Part shown: positions 1 through 4,909 of the stretch, one piece after another
Position numbering within the stretch: the first letter of the stretch is position 1
Layout of the letters: each line of letters starts with the position of its first letter
Source: an uncultured Ellagibacter sp.
Lineage (GTDB): Bacteria > Actinomycetota > Coriobacteriia > Coriobacteriales > Eggerthellaceae
NCBI GenBank assembly: GCA_934613165.1
Contig: CAKTSW010000125.1
Span: forward strand, 1-5,334
Direction of reading: 5' to 3'
Length of the DNA: 5,334 nucleotides
Program-made: the position numbers and the translations under genes
Notes under the pieces: model-generated
What the model was told of the DNA's origin: nothing
The model's input: only the letters and a program-made list of their open reading frames with translations
Databases searched by the model: none

Positions 1-975
1 GTTCGTCATGGCGAAGAAGGACTGCGCCGTCGAATCGATGCCCGTCCAGCTCGTCACGAACGTGAGCTCGCAGGGCATGCCGCGCCGCTGCCCCGTGGTG
101 TCGAAGTAGGCGCCCACGAGACCGAGCTTGTACAGCGGGTCGTTCGGGTCGGCGCTGATGGCGCCGTACGGGTCGTCGACGCCCCCGCATGGGTAGTTTG
201 GTGAGGTGACGAGCCTCTTCTCACTGTCGATCGAGAGGAAGTCGTTCTCTGCGACGACCTGCGCGAGCGTGGTTGCGCCGCCGAACCCGAACTTCTGGCC
301 GACGTCGAGATCGATGCAGGTTGCGTGCCCTTTTATCTCGTAGGGGTCGTTCGTTCCGGAATAGAAGAACTCGACTTCCACGACGAGGTCGGTGAGCCCT
401 ACGGTATAGAAGTTGAAGTTCTCGATAAGGGAACCTTGGCGCTGGTAGTTCGTGTTCACGAAGACGCCGGGCTGGAAGGTGTCGTAATCGACGCGCTCGT
501 AGTACTCGTCCCACCCGGTTGCTCCGTTCGACATGATGGGCTCGACGTAGTTCCAGTCGGCGAGCGTGACGACGGCATCGACGACGTCGCCTTTGTGCGT
601 GGCCCCGGTATAGCGCAGCGCAAAGCTCCCCTTCGGGGTCGACCGGCCGATACGCGCCGCGAACCCCGGGTCGCCGGGCTTCGCGAGCTCGTCGTAGTCG
701 CGCGGGTAGAACTGCGCGATGTTCGACTCCTCGGTGAACCCTTTGGCGATGTGGACGTCGGTGAAGTTGATTCCCCAGTTGAAGCCCTCAGGAGTGAAGG
801 CGTCTTCGGGGATGTACTCGATGGTCGCGGTGCCGCTTGCCGCGACGGCGACGTCTGCCGGCGCAAGCGCGCAGGCGGGGACGACGCCGACTGCAAGCAG
901 TGCTGCCGCGGCGATTCGCGCGACTTTCGCCTTGAGGGAGGGCGCGTTCGCGCTTGGCGAGTGGTTTCTACCCAT
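1..975 (-). CDS. Secreted cell-surface protein, N-terminal part (runs off the left edge)
   Basis: The minus-strand frame is open for 325 codons from ATG at 975-973 to the window edge, with no stop, so this is the N-terminal part of a longer protein. A strong AAGGAGG lies six bases before the ATG and fixes the start. Residues 1-46 look like a Sec signal peptide: basic residues K15, K17 and R20, a hydrophobic core at about 21-38, and possible cleavage after ALA (38) or VAA (46). The VPAC at 32-35 is a poor lipobox because of the proline. The mature part is rich in Asp, Tyr, Phe, Thr and Gly with alternating hydrophobic residues, as in beta-sandwich adhesin domains. Stretches such as GDVVDAVVTLADW (129-141) and a later GTNDPYEIKG...DLD pattern resemble N-terminal domains of large Gram-positive wall-anchored proteins. 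No named family is recognised. Repeats and a sortase or other anchor would lie outside the window. Surface location is well supported; an adhesin or pilin-like role is inference. Confidence 0.82.
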   Translation of the reverse strand, partial: MGRNHSPSANAPSLKAKVARIAAAALLAVGVVPACALAPADVAVAASGTATIEYIPEDAFTPEGFNWGINFTDVHIAKGFTEESNIAQFYPRDYDELAKPGDPGFAARIGRSTPKGSFALRYTGATHKGDVVDAVVTLADWNYVEPIMSNGATGWDEYYERVDYDTFQPGVFVNTNYQRQGSLIENFNFYTVGLTDLVVEVEFFYSGTNDPYEIKGHATCIDLDVGQKFGFGGATTLAQVVAENDFLSIDSEKRLVTSPNYPCGGVDDPYGAISADPNDPLYKLGLVGAYFDTTGQRRGMPCELTFVTSWTGIDSTAQSFFAMTN

Positions 976-1018
976 GCCAAGCCTCCTTCCCAAGATGGCG
1001 TGTACCGATGGTCTCCAT
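968..1018 (-). CDS. Candidate 16-residue leader peptide overlapping the surface-protein start
   Basis: An ATG at 1018-1016 (minus) opens a frame encoding METIGTRHLGKEAWHG and ends at TAG 970-968. AAAGGAG lies five bases before this ATG, a good ribosome binding site. The stop lies just inside the surface-protein gene, whose ATG is at 975-973 in another frame, so the two overlap by eight bases (ATGGGTAG). This arrangement is typical of translational coupling or an upstream leader frame. The peptide has no run of a single amino acid, so a classical amino-acid attenuator is not indicated. It may be a coupling device, a regulatory uORF or a chance frame. The frame is also open further upstream, but only this ATG has a ribosome binding site. 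Confidence 0.4.
   Translation of the reverse strand: METIGTRHLGKEAWHG
982..988 (-). promoter_or_regulatory. Ribosome binding site of the surface-protein gene
   Basis: The minus strand reads AAGGAGG here, six bases upstream of the ATG at 975-973. This near-consensus Shine-Dalgarno sequence decides the start of the surface protein. It lies inside the 16-codon upstream reading frame at 968-1018, so ribosomes translating that frame would pass over it. Confidence 0.8.
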
Positions 1019-1055
1019 GTGCGCTCCTTTCTCGGTCGCTGGTTTCGCGGGCGCT

Positions 1056-1075
1056 GGGTCCCGCATAGGGAGCCC
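1056..1075 (-). other. Small hairpin in the surface-protein leader
   Basis: On the minus strand GGGcTCCC, a UAUGC loop and GGGACCC can form a seven-pair stem with one bulged base. It lies about 38 bases upstream of the leader-peptide ATG. No U-run follows, so it does not look like an intrinsic terminator. It could be a structured 5' UTR element or mere GC-rich chance. Confidence 0.3.
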
Positions 1076-1082
1076 AACGGTA

Positions 1083-1101
1083 CCTGCGGAGCCTTGCGGA
1101 G
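1083..1101. repeat. Tandem CC(T)TGCGGAG repeat
   Basis: The plus strand reads CCTGCGGAG followed immediately by CCTTGCGGAG, two copies differing by one inserted T. They lie in the presumed 5' leader of the surface-protein gene. Function is unknown; a slippage duplication or part of an RNA fold are both possible. Confidence 0.35.
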
Positions 1102-1179
1102 GAGGGCGCGCGGCAGGGGCTTCGCGTGCGTCGCGCGCTCGGCAGGTTGCCTGTTGAGAAACGGCGGGGTCTCGACGGA

Positions 1180-1197
1180 TTCCAACGCGCTTCCAAC
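1180..1197. repeat. Paired 7-bp direct repeats, 11-bp period (possible regulator site)
   Basis: TTCCAAC occurs at 1180-1186 and 1191-1197, separated by four bases (minus strand: GTTGGAA-GCGC-GTTGGAA). A poor third copy (4 of 7 bases) falls in phase at 1202-1208. A 7-4-7 tandem layout with one helical turn between copies is the usual geometry of OmpR/PhoB-type response-regulator sites. The bound protein, if any, is unknown. Confidence 0.4.
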
Positions 1198-1218
1198 AAG
1201 GATTCGACCCGATTGCCC

Positions 1219-1230
1219 GAAAGCGCTTTC
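1219..1230. promoter_or_regulatory. Perfect palindrome GAAAGCGCTTTC, LacI/CcpA-type operator candidate
   Basis: The 12-bp GAAAGCGCTTTC is fully self-complementary, with the central CG typical of LacI-family operators. Against the catabolite-responsive element form TGAAAGCGCTTTCA it matches the inner 12 of 14 positions; the outer bases here are C and T instead of T and A. It lies about 245 bp from the surface-protein ATG and 205 bp from the protease start, so it could act on either gene. Whether a CcpA-like or sugar-specific LacI regulator exists in this organism cannot be seen from the window. Confidence 0.45.
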
Positions 1231-1363
1231 TGACTCTCGCAAGCCCGTCGCGGCTCCGCTTCGCCCGCGCCGAAGAGGGGCCGTTCGACAACGATGCGGC
1301 AACGAGGCGGTGCTCACGTTGTAGGTTTTTCCCGAATAGACGAGGGGAAAGCGGCTCTTTTCC

Positions 1364-1369
1364 TATACT
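1364..1369 (+). promoter_or_regulatory. Candidate -10 box (TATACT) for the protease operon
   Basis: TATACT matches the sigma-70 consensus TATAAT at five of six positions. No good -35 hexamer sits 16-18 bases upstream; TAGACG (1337-1342) is the nearest resemblance but is 21 bases away. Transcription starting near 1376 would give a leader of about 59 bases before the TTG start codon. Confidence 0.4.
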
Positions 1370-1421
1370 GAACGCGATACGATTTCGAATCCCGCGGCTT
1401 CGCAGTGCCGCGTTTCCCCTT

Positions 1422-1429
1422 AAAAGGAG
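1422..1429 (+). promoter_or_regulatory. Ribosome binding site that selects the TTG start of the protease
   Basis: AAAAGGAG ends five bases before TTG at 1435-1437. The in-frame GTG at 1405 has no ribosome binding site, and the first in-frame ATG, at 1453, is 23 bases away. This motif therefore favours TTG, which begins the protein directly before its first membrane helix. Confidence 0.7.
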
Positions 1430-1434
1430 CTGCT

Positions 1435-2550
1435 TTGCTGGATATCGTCCTGATGGTCGTGTACGTGTCGATCGCTCTAGGGTTTCTGGTGCTCATCCAC
1501 GAAGGAGGGCACTACCTGGCGTCGCGGGCGTTCGGCGTCCGCGTGACCGAGTTCATGATCGGGTTCCCCGGCCCGGGAATCGGCTTCACGCGCGCAGGCA
1601 CGCGCTTCGGCATAACCATCGTCCCCTTGGGCGGCTACGCGAAGGTGTGCGGTATGGAGCCGGGCGAGATGAGTCCTCACCTGGAGAAGGTGCTCGCAGC
1701 GCTCTACCGTCGCGGCACGGCGAACATGGAAGACATCGCGAGCGACTGCCACATCGGCAACGACGAGGCGCTCGAGGCCCTCGATGAGCTGGTCGAATGG
1801 GGAAGCGCCACCGCCCCGACCAAGAAAGACGAGTTCAACACGTACCGCGCTGCCGCGTACCGACCGACGAAGAAGGAGATCAAGGCCGCCGAGGAGGCGG
1901 GCCGCCCCGCGCCGCTTGCCTACGAGCTCGGACAGCCGCGTCTGGTCGACGACGAGCACGGGTTGTTCGAAAGCGAGTACCGCCAGCAGTATCGAAGCCT
2001 CCCGTTCTGGAAGCGCACGGTTATCCTGCTTGCGGGAATCGCGGTGAACCTGCTGTTCGCGGTGCTCGTGTTCGTGCTGGTGTACTCGGTCGTGGGCGTC
2101 GACGTCACGAACTCCCAAACGGGCGACGTGACGCATATGACGGTGTCGCCGCTGCGCTCGATCGAGGCGGGGTTCACCTACATCGCGACGGTGTTCCAGA
2201 TGGTGGCGAGCCTGTTCAACCCGCAGACGGCGGGAGACGTCGTGTCGAACTCGACGTCGGTCGTGGGCATCGCGGTCATGTCGAAGACCTACGCCGACGC
2301 CGGTGTGCTCGAGTTCGTCTTCTTCATGGCGATGCTGTCGGTGTCGCTCGGCGTCATGAACCTCATTCCCATCCCGCCGCTCGACGGAGGCCGCTTCGTC
2401 ATCGAGGTGTTCCAGAAGCTGACGAAGAAGAACGTCTCCATGCGCGTTTTGGGATACCTAAGCGCCGCGGGCATGATCTTGTTCCTCGGGTTCTTCCTGA
2501 TCATGGTCAATCAGGACGTGCAGCGGTTCATCTTCGGGAACTGGGGATAG
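1435..2550 (+). CDS. M50-family site-2 (RseP/Rip-like) membrane zinc metalloprotease with atypical insertion
   Basis: The 371-residue product has the hallmarks of intramembrane site-2 proteases, which cut membrane-bound substrates such as anti-sigma factors or signal-peptide remnants. The zinc-binding HEGGH (22-26) lies in the first membrane helix (about 5-30). It is followed by GGYAKVCGMEPGE (66-78), a helix starting at SLPFWKRTVILLAG (188-201), and NLIPIPPLDGG (309-319) with the metal-binding Asp of the LDG motif. A last helix spans about 340-360. Two points are unusual. Residues about 79-185, before the second helix, form an insertion whose first half (81-128) has a helix-turn-helix/winged-helix look and whose second half is charged. 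The PDZ domain usually found between helices two and three is missing: only about 60 residues remain there. The usual GPxxN is GIAVN. Start TTG is chosen for its ribosome binding site. A HAD gene follows after 11 bases, so the two are probably co-transcribed. The protease class is certain; substrate and biological role are unknown. Confidence 0.9.
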   Translation: MLDIVLMVVYVSIALGFLVLIHEGGHYLASRAFGVRVTEFMIGFPGPGIGFTRAGTRFGITIVPLGGYAKVCGMEPGEMSPHLEKVLAALYRRGTANMEDIASDCHIGNDEALEALDELVEWGSATAPTKKDEFNTYRAAAYRPTKKEIKAAEEAGRPAPLAYELGQPRLVDDEHGLFESEYRQQYRSLPFWKRTVILLAGIAVNLLFAVLVFVLVYSVVGVDVTNSQTGDVTHMTVSPLRSIEAGFTYIATVFQMVASLFNPQTAGDVVSNSTSVVGIAVMSKTYADAGVLEFVFFMAMLSVSLGVMNLIPIPPLDGGRFVIEVFQKLTKKNVSMRVLGYLSAAGMILFLGFFLIMVNQDVQRFIFGNWG

Positions 2551-2561
2551 GAAGGATCTCG

Positions 2562-3239
2562 ATGCAAGAAAAAACGATAGGCGCCATCTTCGACTGCGAC
2601 GGCACGCTGCTCGACAGCATGGGCGTGTGGCGCGAGATGGAATCGGAATTCGCGCACCGCGCCGGCGGCGAGCTCACCGAGGTAGACCGCGATTTGCTCA
2701 CGACGCTCACCACGCCTGAAGCGGGGCGTTTCTTCCATGAGAAGTTCGGGCTCGGCGATTCGGCCGACGACGTGGTCGCCATGGTGAACGAGTACATGCT
2801 GAACTACTATTCCACGCGCGCGGTCGCGCGGCCGGGCGCCCTGTCGTTCGTGCAAGGGCTTTCCGAGCGCGGCGTGCGCCTCTCGGTCGCTTCATCGAGC
2901 CCGGTCGCGTTCTTGTGCGCGGGGCTTGAGCACACGGGGTTTTTGCCCCTGCTCGACGCGGTCGTGTCCGTCGACGACGTGGGGAAACCCAAGCGCGAGC
3001 CGGCCGTTTACGAGCGCGCGCAAAGCCTCATGGGAACCGATGCCGCGATGACCTGGGGCTTCGAAGACGCCGTGTACGCCATCGGCACGCTGAAGCGCGC
3101 GGGGTTCCATGCGCTTGCGGTCTACGATTGCGATGAGTCGGGGACGTTCGAGGAGCTTTCGGCTGCTGCGGACAGAACGGTGCGCAGCTTCCTCGAGCTC
3201 GATGCGGGCGAATTCGTGAAGCTGGCGCAGTCCGCGTAG
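2562..3239 (+). CDS. HAD-superfamily hydrolase, beta-phosphoglucomutase/phosphatase-like
   Basis: The 225-residue product shows the full HAD signature. FDCDGTLLDS has nucleophile D11 and acid/base D13. An alpha-helical C1-type cap follows (about 17-85). SVASSSP (108-114) gives motif II. K142 in DDVGKPK gives motif III, and GFEDA (166-170) supplies the motif IV acids E168/D169. This arrangement is typical of subfamily IA enzymes such as beta-phosphoglucomutase, phosphoglycolate phosphatase and small sugar-phosphate phosphatases acting in the cytoplasm. Here a KREPAVYERA run replaces the common PxPDxY after motif III. AAGGA five bases before the ATG is a good ribosome binding site. The gene begins 11 bases after the protease stop, suggesting one transcript, although no functional link between the two families is known to me. 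Substrate cannot be inferred from sequence alone. Confidence 0.9.
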   Translation: MQEKTIGAIFDCDGTLLDSMGVWREMESEFAHRAGGELTEVDRDLLTTLTTPEAGRFFHEKFGLGDSADDVVAMVNEYMLNYYSTRAVARPGALSFVQGLSERGVRLSVASSSPVAFLCAGLEHTGFLPLLDAVVSVDDVGKPKREPAVYERAQSLMGTDAAMTWGFEDAVYAIGTLKRAGFHALAVYDCDESGTFEELSAAADRTVRSFLELDAGEFVKLAQSA

Positions 3240-3253
3240 AGAGGGGCCAGAAA

Positions 3254-3281
3254 GCCGAGCGGGTGGATGCGCCCCTTCGGC
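3254..3281 (+). terminator. Weak hairpin after the HAD gene
   Basis: GCCGA (3254-3258) pairs with TCGGC (3277-3281), and inside this GGGTG pairs with CGCCC around a GATG loop, with a 2x2 internal loop between. It begins 15 bases after the HAD stop. No U-run follows, so termination would have to be weak or factor-dependent. Confidence 0.3.
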
Positions 3282-3301
3282 GGCAGTTGTCACCGTCCGG
3301 T

Positions 3302-3332
3302 TTCGTTCTCTTTCTGCGTTCTCCCGTATAAT
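3302..3332 (+). promoter_or_regulatory. Promoter with perfect TATAAT for the PF06541-like gene
   Basis: A perfect sigma-70 -10 box TATAAT lies at 3327-3332, in an AT-rich island unlike its GC-rich surroundings. The -35 side is poor: TTCGTT at 3302-3307 gives a 19-base spacer, and no TG extends the -10. A start near 3339 would leave a leader of about 28 bases. This suggests that the downstream membrane-protein gene has its own promoter. Confidence 0.6.
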
Positions 3333-3366
3333 AAAGATACGTACGCGATGGAACCGAAGGGGACGC

Positions 3367-4614
3367 ATGGCAAAGGACATCGAAAGCCAAGGAAAGCAGC
3401 ACGCCGGGCAAGCGGGGCCGGAACCGGTTTCCGGGCCGAAGCGGAAGCTCCCCGTGGCGCTTAAGGTGTTCGGCATCCTGTGCATCGTCGTCGGCGTGGC
3501 GACGTTGCCGATGATGGTTCTAAGCGCGATCGCGCTTGCCGGCCTCGCCCGTTCGGGCGGGCTTGCCGACGAAGCCATGACGCCGGTGATCGTCACCATC
3601 GTTCTCGTCGCGGCCCTTCTCGCCATGACGGTCGTGTCGGTGCTTTTGGGAATCAGGCTTCTGCGCGACAAGCGGCGGTTCGCTGCCGTCACGGCCGAGG
3701 TCCTCATGGCGCTCGATGCGGTTGCGGTCGTGTGCAGCATCATGCTGAGCGGTATCCATGAAACGCTTTTCTTGAACTGCGCCATCCTCGTCGCCCTGTT
3801 CTTCATTTCGGGTTACGTCGACCCTTCTCTTGCCGAGGAACGCCAGCTCCAGCGCAAGCTTCGCGATATGGAAACCCGCGACCAGGCCGAGGAGGGCACG
3901 CTCGGACTCGACGAGACGGGGCGCGGCTACATCGCGCTCAATTTCTTCAACGTGTTCTGGATCTTCGTGGTGTGCAGCGTCCTCGGGCTCATCATCGAGG
4001 TCGTCTACCACTTCATCGTCGTGGTTCCCGGCGAATACCAGGACCGCGCGGGCATGCTGTTCGGGCCGTTCTCGCCGATCTACGGCGTCGGAGCGGTGCT
4101 CATGACCATGGCGCTCAACCGCTTCCATGACAAGCCGCTGCCCGTCATCTTCTTGGTGAGCGCGGTTATCGGCGGTGCGTTCGAGTTCTTCGTCAGCTGG
4201 TTCATGGAAATGGCGTTCGGTGCTGTGGCCTGGGATTACACGGGAACGTTCCTGTCGATCGACGGGCGCACCAACGGCATGTTCATGGCGATGTGGGGCA
4301 TGCTCGGCGTGCTGTGGATCAAGGCGCTTCTGCCGAAGATGCTCGATATCGTGAACCTCATTCCCTGGAAGCTGCGCTACACCGTGACCGCCGTGTGCAC
4401 GGTGCTCATGCTCGCGAATGCCATCATGACGCTCCAGTCGCTCGACTGCTGGTACGAGCGGCTTTCGGGGCACGAGCCGGAAACGCCGGTCGAGGAATTC
4501 TACGCAACCTATTTCGACGACGACTTCATGGCGAATCGCTTCGAGAGCATGACCATCAGCCCCGGCGGCGCGTCGCGTGCTCCTGGCCCGGCGGATGTGC
4601 AGGGGCCGTCCTGA
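3367..4614 (+). CDS. Polytopic membrane protein with C-terminal PF06541-like (putative ABC-transporter type IV) module
   Basis: The 415-residue product starts at ATG 3367 behind AAGGGGA. After a polar N-terminus (1-28) come about four membrane helices (29-60, 71-98, 108-128, 131-150). A highly charged, probably cytoplasmic helical linker (153-185) follows, then about five more helices (193-220, 233-250, 258-282, 305-322, 337-355). The C-terminal half matches my memory of PF06541, often labelled putative ABC-transporter type IV or CmpB permease. The diagnostic features are a glutamate in the first helix (SVLGLIIEVVYH), RAGMLFGPFSPIYGVGA, the FEFFVSW helix, WDYTG and NGMFMAMWGMLG. The label permease is historical: no ATPase gene or transport partner lies nearby and function is unproven. 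A hydrophilic tail (356-415) holds acidic and Gly/Pro-rich segments. It is convergent with the metA pair and separated from it by a strong hairpin. Confidence 0.85.
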   Translation: MAKDIESQGKQHAGQAGPEPVSGPKRKLPVALKVFGILCIVVGVATLPMMVLSAIALAGLARSGGLADEAMTPVIVTIVLVAALLAMTVVSVLLGIRLLRDKRRFAAVTAEVLMALDAVAVVCSIMLSGIHETLFLNCAILVALFFISGYVDPSLAEERQLQRKLRDMETRDQAEEGTLGLDETGRGYIALNFFNVFWIFVVCSVLGLIIEVVYHFIVVVPGEYQDRAGMLFGPFSPIYGVGAVLMTMALNRFHDKPLPVIFLVSAVIGGAFEFFVSWFMEMAFGAVAWDYTGTFLSIDGRTNGMFMAMWGMLGVLWIKALLPKMLDIVNLIPWKLRYTVTAVCTVLMLANAIMTLQSLDCWYERLSGHEPETPVEEFYATYFDDDFMANRFESMTISPGGASRAPGPADVQGPS

Positions 4615-4640
4615 TAGGGCAATCGGGCTTCCTCTAACGA

Positions 4641-4689
4641 CGATAAGGGCCTCTGAGCTGCGGTTGCGGCAGTTCAGAGGCCCTTATCG
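4641..4689. terminator. 21-bp near-perfect hairpin between convergent genes, likely bidirectional terminator
   Basis: CGATAAGGGCCTCTGA (4641-4656) continues with GCTGC, and the opposite arm GCAGT-TCAGAGG (4669-4680) continues through 4689. Together they pair over 21 positions with a single G-U wobble (4657/4673) around a seven-base loop. The hairpin starts 27 bases after the upstream membrane-protein stop and ends 35 bases from the stop of the opposing small gene. Its position between convergent genes fits termination in both directions. No clear U-tract follows on either strand, only TTATCGCTTT on the plus side. Confidence 0.75.
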
Positions 4690-4723
4690 CTTTGCATGCT
4701 CGACGATGCGCTCTCGACCGGCT

Positions 4724-4909
4724 TTAGGTCCAAGGGTCGCGTTCGAAGAGCGGCGTCGTTTCCCGGCGGTCGGAATACGGGTCGTACCCGTCGTCGTCCT
4801 CGTTCTCCGCGCGGATGCACGGATCGAGACGCTTTCGTTGCTTGCTTGCCGCTTGCTCGAGCAGCTCTTCGGCGGTTGGCCGCTTGCGTTCGGAAGACGC
4901 GCTACTCAT
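4724..4909 (-). CDS. Small acidic hydrophilic protein, translationally coupled to metA
   Basis: The 61-residue frame starts at ATG 4909-4907, inside the end of metA, and ends at 4724. Its start and the metA TAG (4904-4902) overlap in ATGAGTAG, and GAGGA sits eight bases upstream within metA, so coupling is likely. The protein has a helix-forming stretch TAEELLEQAASKQRKR (12-27), an acidic patch ENEDDD (35-40), and a C-terminal YDPYSDRRETTPLFERDPWT. No membrane segment, signal or known domain is visible. I do not recognise the family. The in-frame extension upstream of this ATG lies wholly within metA and is Arg/Thr-rich, a typical shadow, so it is excluded. Expression with metA is inferred; a role in methionine synthesis is only a possibility. 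Confidence 0.6.
   Translation of the reverse strand: MSSASSERKRPTAEELLEQAASKQRKRLDPCIRAENEDDDGYDPYSDRRETTPLFERDPWT

Larger units (their letters stand above)
1019..1434. other. Divergent intergenic control region
   Basis: About 415 bases separate the leftward surface-protein translation unit from the rightward protease gene. Frames across this stretch lack good ribosome binding sites and protein-like composition, so I call no gene here. It holds several signals listed separately: a 20-base hairpin, a tandem CC(T)TGCGGAG pair (1083-1101), a 7-bp direct-repeat pair, a 12-bp palindrome and a TATACT box. I could not find a convincing leftward promoter, so the surface-protein transcript start is unplaced. 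If it starts upstream of the palindrome, its 5' leader would exceed 200 bases. Confidence 0.6.

Noticed and set aside
325..1068. Plus-strand open frame opposite the surface-protein gene.
   Set aside because: It is antisense to a well-supported gene, has no ribosome binding site and shows Val/Arg/Asp-rich shadow composition.
1056..1165. Possible c-di-GMP (GEMM) riboswitch in the surface-protein leader, suggested by fragments such as GACGCACGCGAAGCC and GGTACCGTTGGGCT on the minus strand.
   Set aside because: The fragments do not line up in the order and spacing of the family, and the GCAAAGCC core is interrupted. A covariance-model search (Infernal, RF01051) would decide.
456..1199. Long minus-strand open frame, 247 codons, spanning the surface-protein start and the intergenic region.
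   Set aside because: Its Arg/Ser/Pro/Thr-rich composition is typical of a shadow frame in high-GC DNA, and the overlapping frame has a signal peptide and a strong ribosome binding site.
1797..2561. Upstream extension of the HAD gene frame into the protease gene.
   Set aside because: It is Arg/Gly-rich shadow sequence of the protease; the HAD fold begins at ATG 2562, which has a good ribosome binding site.
3520..4473. 317-codon minus-strand frame opposite the PF06541-like gene.
   Set aside because: Very His/Glu/Asp/Arg-rich composition is the complement of membrane-helix codons, and no ribosome binding site or domain is visible.
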